Origin: Guadua angustifolia
Lineage: Eukaryota > Streptophyta > Magnoliopsida > Poales > Poaceae
Direction: 5' to 3'
Assembly: GCA_036346375.1 (NCBI GenBank)
Contig: CM070515.1
Coordinates: 9,322,423 to 9,386,422, forward strand
DNA length: 64,000 bases
The position numbers and the translations under genes were made by a program. Of the stretch, positions 10,588 to 21,272 are shown piece by piece. The notes beneath the pieces are model-generated. The model had not been told where the DNA came from, made no database searches, and was given only the letters and a program-made list of their open reading frames with translations. Each line of letters opens with the position of its first letter. The first letter of the stretch is position 1.

Positions 10588-10659
10588 ACGAATCATCATC
10601 CCTTCTCTATTATAGGGAGACTTCACGCCCGCTCACGTGTTTGAGCCGAGCCGGCTCGG

Positions 10660-11595
10660 CCGGTCGGCCAGCTCGGCTCAAAAAACTTTTTCCGCATTTC
10701 GGTCCTTCCAAAAATCCGTAATTACGTATAGGTCTTTTTCGCGGTTTTTAACAAAGAGGACCTTCTGGTTTAGAAAAAATGCGGATCTTTTGTGAGAGGA
10801 CCCTAAATATACACCACAAAAAAAACGTAGTGCCATTTTGATCATTCCGACTATTTTTCGCAAAGAGGACCTTTCGATTTAGCGCAATTGCAGATGCGTT
10901 CGTATCCTTTCAAACGTTTCGCGTGTTTCCTTTAAAAAAAGGCTGACGGAAAAAAAACAAAATTGTTTCCACAAAAAAAAACACGCCCGGCCTGCTCGGC
11001 TCAAAAATTTTTTGTGTTTAGATCCCTCCAAAAAACCGTAATTACGTATAGATCCTTCTCGCGGTTTTTTACGAATAACCCCTTCTGGTTTAAAAAAATG
11101 TGGATTTTTCGTGAGAAGACCCTAAATAAATATCGGAAAAAAAGGAGTGTCGTTTGGATCATTCTGTCTATTTTTAACGAAAAGGATCTTTCGATTTATT
11201 GCAATCGCAAATACGCTTGTGTCCTTTCAACCGGTTCTCGCGTTTCCTCCACGGTTTAAAAAACCGTCGGAAAAAATGGAATTGTTTCCGTGAAAAAGAA
11301 ACACAGCCGGCCGGCTCGGCTCATTTTTCCCTTTTCACGTGTAGGTCCTTCGCGCGGTTTTTAACGAAGTGAACCTTCTGGTTCAGAAAAAACACGAATC
11401 TTTCATGAGAGGACCTTAGATAAATAATGAAAAAAAACGTAGTGACGTTTGGATCATTACGTCAATTTTCTACGAAAAGGACCTTTCAATTTAGCGTAAT
11501 CGCAGAAACGTTTGTATTCTTTCAACCGTTTCGCTCGTTAAAACCCGCCAATATAAAAAAGACTAAAATTGTTTTCGCGAGAAAGACGACGCGCG
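10660..11595. repeat. Three tandem units of about 320 bp
   Basis: Units start near 10660, 10981 and 11301. Each begins with a GGCC/GGCTCGGCTCA motif, then CCGTAATTACGTAT (units 1 and 2), GCGGTTTTTAACGAA, CCTTCTGGTT, GATCATT and GACCTTTCGATTTA, ending in a poly-A/GTTTCC segment. Units diverge by many substitutions. The array starts about 70 bp beyond the CACTA element and is not part of it. Confidence 0.75.
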
Positions 11596-12629
11596 CGGCG
11601 TGGCACGCCGCGAAAGCCATCCTAGCGAGTCACACGCAGAGGAATTTTCGCTGCGTTCTGTTACGTTTACGAATGAGAACACATTGCCTTCGGAAAGGAT
11701 ACACGAGCAGAAAGAAACCTAAAGTATCAAGAAAAGACGCAGTCAGTTTCCAAGGATAGAGGGTGCTTACCATCTCAAAACCTCTGAAAACAATCAAAGA
11801 TAACTTGGGGAAGGTTGGGCCGCACGGAAGATGCCTTACCAATTTAATTGGTTAGGTTCCTTCAGACAGATCTTATTTCATTTCCTACAAAATGAAAGAA
11901 AGGAATGAGTAGAAAGAGAAACAAGAAGAAGAGGAGCCAAGAACAGATCTTACTCTGCTTGATCTGAAAGTTGAAGTTGCTTGCCACACACTTCAATAAT
12001 GCAGTTGCAGGTTTTGCAGCACAGAAACAGTTTTAAACTGAACTGGGAAGCGGTTCACGCGGAAAAGAACACTTCAACGAAGGAGCAGCGAAGACTTCTA
12101 TTTCATTAAGTCAATACAAACCCAACGCTAACCATGGGGCTTTCTCAAAAATTCTCCTAAGCTTCCGTCCTCCTTACGTCTAAAAGTGTTAATTCGGAAG
12201 TGCTATGATATAAACCAATAGGTATATATGCTAGTGTAACTTAATGTAAACTAGCAACGTGGTGCTAAAGGTCTGGGTGCTACGTACAATTTTTTTCCTT
12301 TTCTTTTTCTATTTTAGTGTAACTTTTAGTTTTTCAATGATTTATCTTTTTGTTTGCTCCAATACAAAATGAATTTGAAACTTTAAGTCTTCAATTGAGG
12401 TTTGCTGAAGTAAGAAGTACTACAACAATTTTGTTCGAAATTTTTATGTTAATTTGATGTTCAAACTACTATGGTTTTTATGATTGCACCTCTTTTGTCT
12501 TGCAGTGACACACCCCTATAATATAGAATTGCGCCAATATACCTGGTTCTTGGGTTTAGTTGAGCGAACATAGGTTCAGTCTGAAACACCGTATGTAATG
12601 GCCTCGCCCATGGGTAACACCTCCCCTTT
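11596..12629. other. Intergenic, nothing recognised
   Basis: Mixed-composition DNA without convincing coding potential or terminal repeats. Confidence 0.4.
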
Positions 12630-12870
12630 TTTTTACCTGTTCAACTCTATTTAAAAGTTCCAACTCGGTTTGAAAATTTCAACTGCATTCAGTGAACTTT
12701 CTGTTGGAAACTTTCAAGTCCTAAAAGAAAATCAACTCGAATCAGAGAAAATTCATGATTCAATGTTCAGAGAATTTTCAACTCGGTTGCTGAAAAAATC
12801 AACTCGAATAAGAGAAATTTCAACTCGGTTCAGTTCAAGAAAAAATTCAGACCGAGCAGAAAATATATCT
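12630..12870. repeat. Degenerate short-period array (TCAACTCG motif)
   Basis: TCAACTC/CCAACTCGG motifs recur seven or eight times at irregular 20-35 bp spacing between A-rich spacers. It gives a false 69-codon frame. Such arrays often form the interior of MULE or Helitron derivatives, but no ends were identified. Confidence 0.5.
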
Positions 12871-13525
12871 ATCTATTGAGAAAATCTAGAGTGCAGTTAT
12901 TATACTTTTTTTTTCCACATCTATCTTTATTTAAATGCTTTAAAAGAGGATAAGTGGTTGTGGATGTTATGTAATAGGGGCATGTATGGTTATTTCTTAT
13001 TAAATATTTTTTAGATTTAACATTTTCTTAGTCCGTATGGAAACTAAAAACTAATATGGAGTAAAAAAGAGGATCACGATAAGCACGAGGGTACGAAGCA
13101 ACAGCAAATAATGGCGACTTGGACAACTACATGGTGCGTGGGTATTGGGTATTCGATCGGGTTATTCAATCAGTAGTAATTAATAAGCTTGTTGCTGCGT
13201 CAACGGCGACTGGGAGGTAGCGGCAAGTTTCATTTCTTCTTAAATTCATCTCATCCCAGTCAGGCGCTCCATTTCGCATATCCGAACTGGAAGCTTGCAT
13301 AATCCTTGCCAAGCATACTTTCTACCTAACAAATTGCGAGCTGTTCTTCGGAAGAGTGCGAATTAAGGAGGAGCATCCGATACGGTACGTAAGGCCTACT
13401 GTATTATTACTTGGAGATTTTTGCTCATATATATAGGACACCGTATATAAGATAGAAGCTGGCACAAAACAACCATAGTGTTTTTGAGTCTCCTGTTCAG
13501 AAATTACCACGCGCTTAGCTTGGTT
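12871..13525. other. Intergenic, nothing recognised
   Basis: AT-rich, no supported gene or repeat. Confidence 0.4.
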
Positions 13526-14164
13526 CACAAAAATGCTATTACACGCTGCAGGCTTCTCACAAAAATGCTTCTGTCTTAAGTTCAGCTTGTAGGAGACAAA
13601 AATAATTGCATCCTACCTTCCTCCTCATCGTCTTAATACGTTGATGCTGCACCAGCAAGCTCACTCCCCTCGGCCTTCCTCACCATCTGTAGCTGCCTCA
13701 CCCTTGGGGGTTTAATTTGTTCGATAGGTGGGGTGGGAGTGTGTGTGCGTGTCTGGAGATGGGAACAGTTGGATAGGAGTGTAAAGATTTGTGCGCATAC
13801 CATTGTTTTTAGTTTGCTGTAAAGTCAACTGTGACAGTAGATAGATGACACATGAAGCAGAGCTTGTTCTTCCTGTTTCTTTGTTGCCGATAGAGTCTGT
13901 AGCGCATACGGCATGACTCTGTAGCAAATTCAGGACAGTGCAATCCTTTCGGTTGATTCTGTTGCCTGGCTGTTGTACTAATCTGTAGTCTTCTGATGAT
14001 TATATAAAGCAACCGCGCACGACTCATGAGGAGGAGTGCGGCATTAGCTAAAACCACTTTTAAGGGGGTTGTTGGAGGAGCAAAAACCAGGAGCACTAGA
14101 CGATCCTCCGCGCGCGGACAGTCGCCATGTTTAGGACCTGGAAGTCTGCAGCAGCATTTTTGTG
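13526..14164. mobile_element. Unclassified TIR element, about 640 bp
   Basis: The left end CACAAAAATGCT...GCTGCAGGCTTC and the inverse complement of the right end, CACAAAAATGCTGCTGCAGACTTC, match except for a 7-bp insertion and one base. Flanks GTT and ATT give no clear target duplication. A second CACAAAAATGCT lies at 13558. No transposase frame is present. Confidence 0.55.
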
Positions 14165-14200
14165 ATTAGGAAACTTTGATGAACTAAAATTCACGTGATA

Positions 14201-14400
14201 GCGATCGAGCGTTCACTCGGATGGCCAGCGTTGCTAGTTAGCGAGCTCGCCCGCCCGAGTTCGAGTCTTGGACTCGCCCGGGTGCGCATCAAAGCAGGTA
14301 CAGTTGCAGCTGCGTGCGTGGGCATGTGTGTAACTGTAGCCCGGCTATTGTTCTCCTCCTATACTGAATGCTAGAGCTCCTGGCCAAAATTTTGAAAAAA
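14201..14400 (+). mobile_element. tRNA-derived SINE with target duplication
   Basis: The 200-bp element is flanked by AATTCACGTGATA (14188-14200) and AATTCATGTGATA (14401-14413), a 13-bp direct repeat with one mismatch. It has a perfect B-box (GTTCGAGTC) in its 5' part and ends in a short A run (GAAAAAA). The A-box near GGATGGCCAGCG is weak. This is the structure of a plant SINE retroposed by LINE machinery. Confidence 0.75.
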
Positions 14401-14573
14401 AATTCATGTGATATACATGTTTTTCCGTTACATATAGAGCCGGAAGTGTCCCAACTATGCATGCATCTGAATGATCTCGGTTAAATTATTTCTAACAAGT
14501 TATAACCGTAATTTATCACATTAATTTAGTTCTCTTCGTTCTATGCCCTCCATGTCTGAAATACATAGAACTA

Positions 14574-14832
14574 CTCCCTCCTTGAGTTTTATAAGGCGCG
14601 GTTTGATTGGTGCGATATCTAAAGTTGAGCTTTGATTGTGGATTTCTTTAATTTACACTACTTTGTTCATAGCTACAAAATCATTACTATAAGAAAGTGC
14701 TCTCAAATGAGAATCTAATGGTATAACTTTTATGTCACAAGATCTATATATTATTGGATTAACTGTTGGTCAAAGTTTATCAACTTTGAAACTCAAATTA
14801 CGTGAACTACTTATAAAAATAAACCGAGGGAG
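14574..14832. mobile_element. Stowaway MITE upstream of copy B
   Basis: CTCCCTCCTTGAGTTTTATAAGG and the inverse complement of the right end, CTCCCTCGGTTTATTTTTATAAG, form the Stowaway terminal repeat; TA dinucleotides flank both sides (14572-14573, 14833-14834). The element lies about 100 bp upstream of the ATG of copy B and therefore probably overlaps its promoter. Confidence 0.88.
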
Positions 14833-14939
14833 TATTTATGAATTAATAAAAACTGCATTTTTGTTCCACGCTAATATAGCACTTCAAATCGGAGTAATCT
14901 GTACTGATCATCTCTCCCTTGTGTGCTTCAGTCAAGCTT

Positions 14940-16154
14940 ATGAAAACGGATCATGTGTTCCCGCTATTCGTACCAGCGGTCGTGGTCAGCAGTTATGTCA
15001 ATTTTCAAGTGGAAGCGTTACTCAATGCCTATAAAGGAAGCCAACTGTTTTTCACCGGTATAATTCCGTTTGTTATTTGCTATATGAATAAGTTCTTGTA
15101 TGATTTCCTTGGCCTGCCAATGCCGCAATTCAAATTGCCGTTCGAACTTCCTGGCTCAAGTACAAGCCCTGCTAACATCAAGATCTACATCGACACAGCC
15201 TTTGTCGTGCTCATATCTTATGTCTCATTAGTTAAGATCAACTTGAGCTACATCTGGCTCGCCATCTTTCCCTTGATGGCGCTTGTCTTCATCGGCGCAC
15301 TGTGCAACAAGCTCAGTCATCAAAGCGGATCGCAGCGGCGCGACACTGGCGGCGAGGCTAACTCAGGCAGTAGTAGGACTGATACTGGCAATGACGAGAA
15401 GATGGCAAAGGAACCTGAGGAGCTCAAGGCAACAGCAGTAATGCCCTACTGGGTACTATGCTTGATAGGGCAGTATCGTCGTAATGACAGCTTAATCGTC
15501 TCTCAGTTCCTCCTTTTCCTCAGCTCCATGCTGGGGGCGCTGACGCTTATGATGGCGAGGCTGCCTGCTGGCGTCTCTCCCGGCGTAGCACCGGCGTCGG
15601 AGTTTCTCCACAGGACCTCGCTTTTAGTGCTGCTGGTGACGGTGCACACGATGGCTGCAGAGTTTCTGGGAGAAGACGTGGTGCTCTTCTGCCTGCCGGA
15701 GCTTGTGCCGGTGCTCCTGTGGTTCAGCATTCATCTCGACCGTGGCAGCTCTGTCATCAGCGTCGACAAGATCAAGTCGCACATCAGAAGTGGGCTCTTT
15801 ATCCTCGGCGCTGTGGTAGCTCCTGCTTTCGCGTACCTAGCGGTCACCATGGATGAGTCAGCTGGGCTCCTCAGGTGCGCGAAGACATTGTTGGTGTCTT
15901 GTGGCGTTTCAGGGCTTCTAATCTACTATGTCATGTTCATGCTATGTCGGTGGCCCGGACAAGCTCACAAGGCCACTTCCACTCTGAAGGAGGCTGTGCA
16001 GCTACTCCAGTTATGGGTGAACGTTTTGCTGGCAGCAGCTGCCGTATTGCTGGTAATTACATCGCTGGCTGCTGTCCGGCTTGGTCTACATGAACCAAAG
16101 GTTGCTACACTGGCTAAGTTTTTCAATGACTATGTGCCACGTTTCTCCAATTGA
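14940..16154 (+). CDS. Multi-pass membrane protein of unknown function, copy B (intact)
   Basis: Single-exon frame of 404 residues from the first ATG to TGA; the upstream in-frame TTG is not taken as start. About nine hydrophobic segments: near residues 36-57, 82-100 and 103-122, then a hydrophilic loop (~123-170, rich in Ser, Gly, Arg, Asp, Glu; it carries the KEPEELKA stretch missing from copy A), then six more from ~180 to ~385. A short polar tail (PRFSN) ends the protein. No catalytic or ligand motif is recognisable and I do not know the family. The gene plus about 400 bp upstream and 280 bp downstream is a tandem duplicate of 1297-3790. Low replacement divergence from A suggests a recent duplication or conversion. 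Confidence 0.7.
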   Translation: MKTDHVFPLFVPAVVVSSYVNFQVEALLNAYKGSQLFFTGIIPFVICYMNKFLYDFLGLPMPQFKLPFELPGSSTSPANIKIYIDTAFVVLISYVSLVKINLSYIWLAIFPLMALVFIGALCNKLSHQSGSQRRDTGGEANSGSSRTDTGNDEKMAKEPEELKATAVMPYWVLCLIGQYRRNDSLIVSQFLLFLSSMLGALTLMMARLPAGVSPGVAPASEFLHRTSLLVLLVTVHTMAAEFLGEDVVLFCLPELVPVLLWFSIHLDRGSSVISVDKIKSHIRSGLFILGAVVAPAFAYLAVTMDESAGLLRCAKTLLVSCGVSGLLIYYVMFMLCRWPGQAHKATSTLKEAVQLLQLWVNVLLAAAAVLLVITSLAAVRLGLHEPKVATLAKFFNDYVPRFSN

Positions 16155-16430
16155 CAATCTTGCTGGGAGAGGAAGGCAAATACCTTTTCGTGGCATTGTT
16201 GTATGTCGCAGAATTTTTAGAATGTCCTTGCAACATAAGTCGTACGTATGGGGTAGGACAATTGATATTGGTAGTCTACCACATGTGCATTTCGTCCTAG
16301 TTATTTATGTTCCAGGTTGTTTCATAGTAAAATGTCCGAAATTCCTCTTCCGTGTTGCTTCGATGTAACCTAACTTCGTCATGTAATTTTCTTCTACGTA
16401 TCAAGTGCTGGGCGTTCAGTCTATGGTGCC
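16155..16430 (+). other. Shared 3' flank / probable 3' UTR of copy B
   Basis: Conserved with 3520-3790 and 5905-6160, then similarity drops. The extra open frame across it (16081-16368) is out of frame with the gene and is a by-product. Confidence 0.5.
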
Positions 16431-16506
16431 CCCATGACCCCATCAAACATTGACCATGGCAACAATTAGCCTTCACCGCGTTTTCTTTCTTTTTTTTTTT
16501 TTTTTT

Positions 16507-16700
16507 GCTAAATTAGATGCATCTCATTGAACAAGGCAACAATTAGCCTTGTGGCAATCCTCAGCGCCGCCTACATGGCTCTAGCAAGCCCAGCATGGAT
16601 GCTGGAGTTCCTACTTCTGCTTTTCGACATCTACAGCGCTTACTCAGGCGAATTTGAGGAGGGTAATTGGCTTTACTACACTCACGTACGCCATCGACCT
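16507..16700 (+). pseudogene. Membrane-gene fragment, left half
   Basis: Encodes TISLVAILSAAY...MLEFLLLLF...EFEEGNW and matches 4860-5040. A pyrimidine-rich tract with a long poly-T (about 16484-16506) precedes it. The right half of the same fragment reappears at 18071-18145 after an intervening copia relic. Confidence 0.5.
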
Positions 16701-17841
16701 CGCGTGCTCTCCCGGACCCAGATCTTGATGCAATTGCCGAGTAGTTGGTTGGGATCTTTATCATTTGTTGTTGGCCTTGTCCTTTGGGCTTGGTAAGCAC
16801 TAACATATACATGGCAGTGACCACCGGTTTGGTACTTTCTTAATAAATGGGTGAAGTGTTGTGTTTCTTCTTGGTTCCCATCTGATGGTGGCGCCGTAAA
16901 GTCAGAGTACAATTTCACTTTGGGACCAAGTGCAATCCTACGCTACATCGAGAAGACTTTTGGGGAAAAAAAAGTCAATTGAGGAGATAACTAAATTTGG
17001 TGTTTTATCACAATTATTATTTTGGTGTTTCATTCACCGTTTGAATGCATTGCAATTTGGATTGCTTGTGTGACTACTGTGAAGGTTTTGGCAACGTTAA
17101 TTTGGAATTTGATGACACTCTCATGGTAGCATTATACTTTTCGGAATTTTTCTAGTGAAGGTTTTGCTCCGATGTTAGTTCGATATGAAGGTTTGAAGTG
17201 TAAGAAAGAACTTGTTTCTGTGTGAATACTACAATATTGTTTTTTTGTTTTTGCTCGATATGAGGGATCTACTATATTTTATACTTCATTAGCAGCACGA
17301 GAATTTTTTTCTTCATATTGACATTTTTGGATGAGCAGTTTAACCATGTTATAGATTTTTAGTAGGCAGTTTGCCGAATTTTATGTTCTATGTGGAGCAT
17401 GTCAAAATTTCATATTATGTGTTCTTCGCTATCTACCCAACACCATAGGTGATGTCTTAGCTTATGTCGTTTGATGATTGAGCGTTTGTTTCAGGAGGTC
17501 AGTTGCACAGACTCATATTTTACTGGAGTTATGAATCCTTAAAGCTCCATATTTCTTCTGCTTTGTTGATAGCTGTGTATTTGGATTGACTGTTCCAGTC
17601 TTTCTCTCGACCTACTGGTGGTTTTCTCAGTCTTACTTCATTAAAGCGTTTGGATAAGATTGTTCTAGTCTTTCATATCCTTTGTGATTTTTCGCATTTC
17701 AAGTATTTGAATTGACTGTTCCAGTCCTCCTTATTCATTAGTCCTTTAGACTTTTAACGCACTTGGTATTCATAGTACTTTATTACCGTTCGGGGTTTTA
17801 TGGAAACAATTTCATTATATATTTTGAGTTAAGGGGAGATT
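16701..17841 (+). mobile_element. Relic interior upstream of a copia-type LTR
   Basis: This DNA interrupts the gene fragment that is continuous at 4886-5157, so it arrived as an insertion. No gag or pol motif can be read. It ends in a polypurine tract (AAGGGGAGAT, 17831-17840) directly before an LTR start, so it is probably the degenerate 3' interior of a copia-like element whose 5' LTR is lost. Confidence 0.5.
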
Positions 17842-18066
17842 TGTTAGAAATAACTCAAAATCTTACTTTATCATATCTTTTTGTTTTATCTAAATAGGTT
17901 ATTAGTCCAAGTCTACTACAATTCGGACTCTTTTGGCTATATAAGCCACACCTCTATACATATAATTCTTGAACCATTATAGTGGATTATTTCCCGTGGT
18001 TTTTTTTTCTAGAAGAGTTTTTTCACGTTAAATCTTGTCTTCAATTAATTTGTCATGCTTCTAACC
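17842..18066 (+). mobile_element. 3' LTR of a copia-like retrotransposon
   Basis: Starts TGTTAGAAATAAC right after a polypurine tract and ends CTTCTAACC, giving TGTTAG/CTAAC inverted ends. A TATA box (CTATATAAGCC, about 17937-17947) sits inside, as expected for an LTR promoter. At about 225 bp it is a short copia-type LTR. Confidence 0.6.
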
Positions 18067-18070
18067 CTAA

Positions 18071-18145
18071 AATACACAATCAACGTTCTTCGGGTTATCG
18101 GCGGCGCTCTTTTGCTACTCCAAGAGCAGGCGGTGTTGCCATTAG
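18071..18145 (+). pseudogene. Membrane-gene fragment, right half
   Basis: TACACAATCAACGTTCTTCGG and following bases match 5076-5157. It is bordered by the copia LTR on the left and by the LINE on the right, so the fragment was split twice. Confidence 0.55.
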
Positions 18146-18622
18146 CAAGGAAGCAACCCCACGCTGACCAGGATAGATCGTATGCTCTGCACCCTGTAGT
18201 GGGACATGCTATTTCTAAAATGCCATCTCGACGCGCCTTGTCCAGTTGTCCTCCTTGGTTTCTGATGACTGCCCCCTTTTATTGAGGGGACAGATTCTGC
18301 ACCAAAAGTACATAGGTTTTAGATTTGAGTCCTTCTGGACACGTATGCCAAGTTTCTAGCAGGTGGTCCAAAATGCTTGGCACTAACAGGTTCTCTCGCA
18401 CGATGCCTTAAAGAGGATTCACATTAAGATAGCTAGAACTACTAAGGCGTTCAAGGCATGGAGTCCAGGTATAGTTGGAGACATTGCTTTGCAGTTCGCT
18501 GTGGTGGCGGAAGTCATATTCCAGTTAGACAGAGTGTTGGAGAGTCGACAGTTGGCCCCGCCAAAAAGTGATTTCCGTAGCAAGCTCAAGCTCAGGCTTT
18601 TGGGCCTCGCTACGATCAATAG

Positions 18623-21028
18623 TAGGGGTGAAAACGGAACGGAAACGGTCGGTAAATAGCTGTTCCGTTTCCATTTTCATACTTTTTACCGGTAGCGGAA
18701 GCGAAATCGGAAACTCCGGAAACGGATACGGAAACGGATAGTGACGGAAACGGAAACGGAACGGAGCGGAGCGGATACGAATACGGAAACGGAAAATTTC
18801 ACAAGAATATAGTACATAATCTATTCAAAGTTACAAAGAACATCTTAATAACATTAGCCAACATTGATCGAGCATGGTATGTACAAGGGCATGTAAACAT
18901 TGTTTACCTTATAACCAGCCAGCACATCATAGTATAATAGCAAACATAGATAGTTTCACGTTATAATATAATAGAAAACATATATAGTTCCACAAGCGCT
19001 GCGAATACTATCAAAGCCAAAAATAACAATTTGTGTTCTACTCAACAACAAGAAAACAATTGGTAAACATAATATCTACAACAACCAATTTCATGCTGTA
19101 ACATTTTTCAGTGCCTTGATCCTGAACAAAAATCTTTCCATGGAACAAATCATCTAGGACCAATTTCATGCTGTTACTTCCTGTCCATTTGGTGCAGAAA
19201 CAAGTCATCTAGGACCATTTCTTTCCATGGACAAAAATCTTTTCTTTCTGATAGCTTACTGTCCTGTGGTGATGCTCCCTGAGAAGGAAGAATTATCTGT
19301 TGTCGTCGAGCAATATTGTAACTCCATATTCCAGAAGGATATCTGGACTAGTGTTCTGATTGCATATCACACTATATCCATGAGATTCTGACTAGAGGCT
19401 GGTCGACATGATCGACGCAATATTGCTGCAATCCCAGGCATTGTGCACTACTTGAAAACCAACCTGACAAGTAGACCACAGAAAGAAGTTCTAAATAAAC
19501 CAAGATGCAAAGAAAAATTCTTCTCCTGGAACATGAAATTATTTAATATGCAAAATTGACATATAAACATATAATCAAAGCAACAGGAGACGCCCGACAG
19601 TTTTTAGTAAGGATGAAGTTCATCCGGAAATAGAGAGATTAATGTCACAGCTCTATTAATGATGAATAGATACGCAGGTTGAACCATATTTGCCTCACTC
19701 ACTTGTCTTTATTGTATCCCAAATTCCCTATGAGAGCTTGAACAGCAGATCAATAAAGTATATATGAAATTCTTGATTACCGATATACAGATACAAAAAT
19801 GAAACTAGATTAAGCACAGAAAATTACTCTCTAAATGCGTAAACCACAAAAAATCCAATCACGAGAAACTGCAGTTCAGTGGTGCCAAAGAGCCATAACT
19901 GATCAAACGTGGGAGCAAATCATAGCTATACCAAAAAATATATATATACAGTAAAGTACAGCTACCAAATGTTTCCCTATCTGCTTTGGGAAATAACCAT
20001 GTTCTCGCATTTCTCAATCATAACTAAAAACTCTGTGATTTGCATCAGGTAATTTCGTTCGAGATTCTAAAGAACAGACACTAAAAACTGAAGTGCAGAG
20101 CGACCACGCAAGTAGCACCCCAAATTCCCCAATCACGACAACTAGAATTCGTCAGCACAATCAAAATCGGGTTAATCAGCCGGGTACATTTGCGTCTCCA
20201 ATTCAAACCAAGCGAACGAACTACAGATCAACAGCCTCAACTCGACCCGAATGCTACAGTGCATAAACCCTCGAATCAGGCGACGCCGAACCGAACCGGC
20301 GGAAGAGAGCAGTTCCGAGGAAAAAAAACGAACAAGCTTGAAGGAGACGCCACTAAGCCGAAGGGGAAGCGGGATGCTTGGGCTTACGATTTGTAGAGGC
20401 GGAGGCGTCTGAGATCCGGCGGCTTCCTCCCCTCCGCTACGCCGGCTGCGCTCCCTACACCTGGCCGTGGGGTGGAGAACAAGGGAAGATGACCTCCGGT
20501 CGGGCGGCAGCATGGTGGAGAAACGCCGATTGGGGGAGCCAAGGCGGCGCGGCGCAGCTGCCTGGGATGGGGGCAACGCCCTCAGGTAGTAGTTGCGCCG
20601 GTGGGGGTGCGCTGGAGAAACGCCGATCGGGGGAGCTGGGGCGGCGTGGTGGGGGCGGAGGTGCGACGCAGCTACCTGGGATGGGGGCGGCGCCGGCGCG
20701 CCGCAGACTCGGGACTCGGGAGACCGGAGAGGGTTCGCTGGTTCGATCGCCTACCCCTTTGCCTTGGGCCTTCGCTGTTGAGCAGAGCTTCAGCACTCGG
20801 GACTCTGGAGTCGGGAGGTTTTCGGAATTTCCGAATAGCCTTATACGGAATTTCCGTTCCGTTTCCGTTTCCGTCGGAATTAGCTCTCCCGTTTCCGTTT
20901 CCGTTTCCGAAAAAAAATTCCGTTTCCGTTTCCGTACCGACAATTTCCGTTTCCGTTTCCGAAAAAGAGCTTCCGTTTCCGTTTTCATCCGGAACGGTCG
21001 GAAAGTTTCCGTTCCATTTTCACCTCTA
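18623..21028. mobile_element. Complete Ac-like hAT element, 2406 bp, non-autonomous
   Basis: Ends TAGGGGTGAAAACGGAACGGAAAC and (inverted) TAGAGGTGAAAATGGAACGGAAAC, flanked by a perfect 8-bp duplication ATCAATAG (18615-18622 and 21029-21036) within LINE sequence. The first 180 and last 200 bp are packed with AAACGG/CCGTTT, the hexamer known to be bound by maize Ac transposase, and ACGGTCGGTAAA resembles the Ac end itself. There is no transposase frame. The interior is AT-rich to 20150 and then strongly GC-rich (20150-20780). Confidence 0.95.
20513..20700. repeat. Direct duplication inside the hAT element
   Basis: A block starting TGGAGAAACGCCGAT and running to CCTGGGATGGGGGC occurs at 20515-20573 and, lengthened by a GTGGGGGCGGAGGT insertion, at 20611-20690. 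It produces the overlapping GC-rich open frames on both strands, none of which looks like a protein. Confidence 0.65.
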
Positions 21029-21147
21029 ATCAATAGGATGCACCTTAGGCAACGCTCGTGCATGACCTACATAAGAGAGGGAGATGCAAATACTAGGTTT
21101 TTCCATAAGAAGGTCAATGCCCACAGTCGCAAGAACCACAACCAGTC

Positions 21148-21272
21148 GGAAGCAGATTCTCGGCCGTCGCCCCTCTGCCGTACGGGTCGCTGCCGCGTGG
21201 GCCCCGCGTGGCGTAGGACCCACGCACAGTGACCGTACGGCAGAGAGCCGTAACGGCAGAGGATCCTGGTCC
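21148..21272. mobile_element. 125-bp Mutator-like MITE in the LINE
   Basis: Perfect 9-bp flanks CAACCAGTC (21139-21147 and 21273-21281). The two halves are near-complete inverted repeats of about 42 bp sharing CTCTGCCGTACGG. Length, long inverted repeats and 9-bp duplication fit a Mutator-like MITE. Confidence 0.8.

Noticed and set aside
20172..21063. Several GC-rich open frames in the hAT element
   Set aside because: They overlap on both strands, arise from a duplicated GC-rich block and the AAACGG subterminal repeats, and show no domain.
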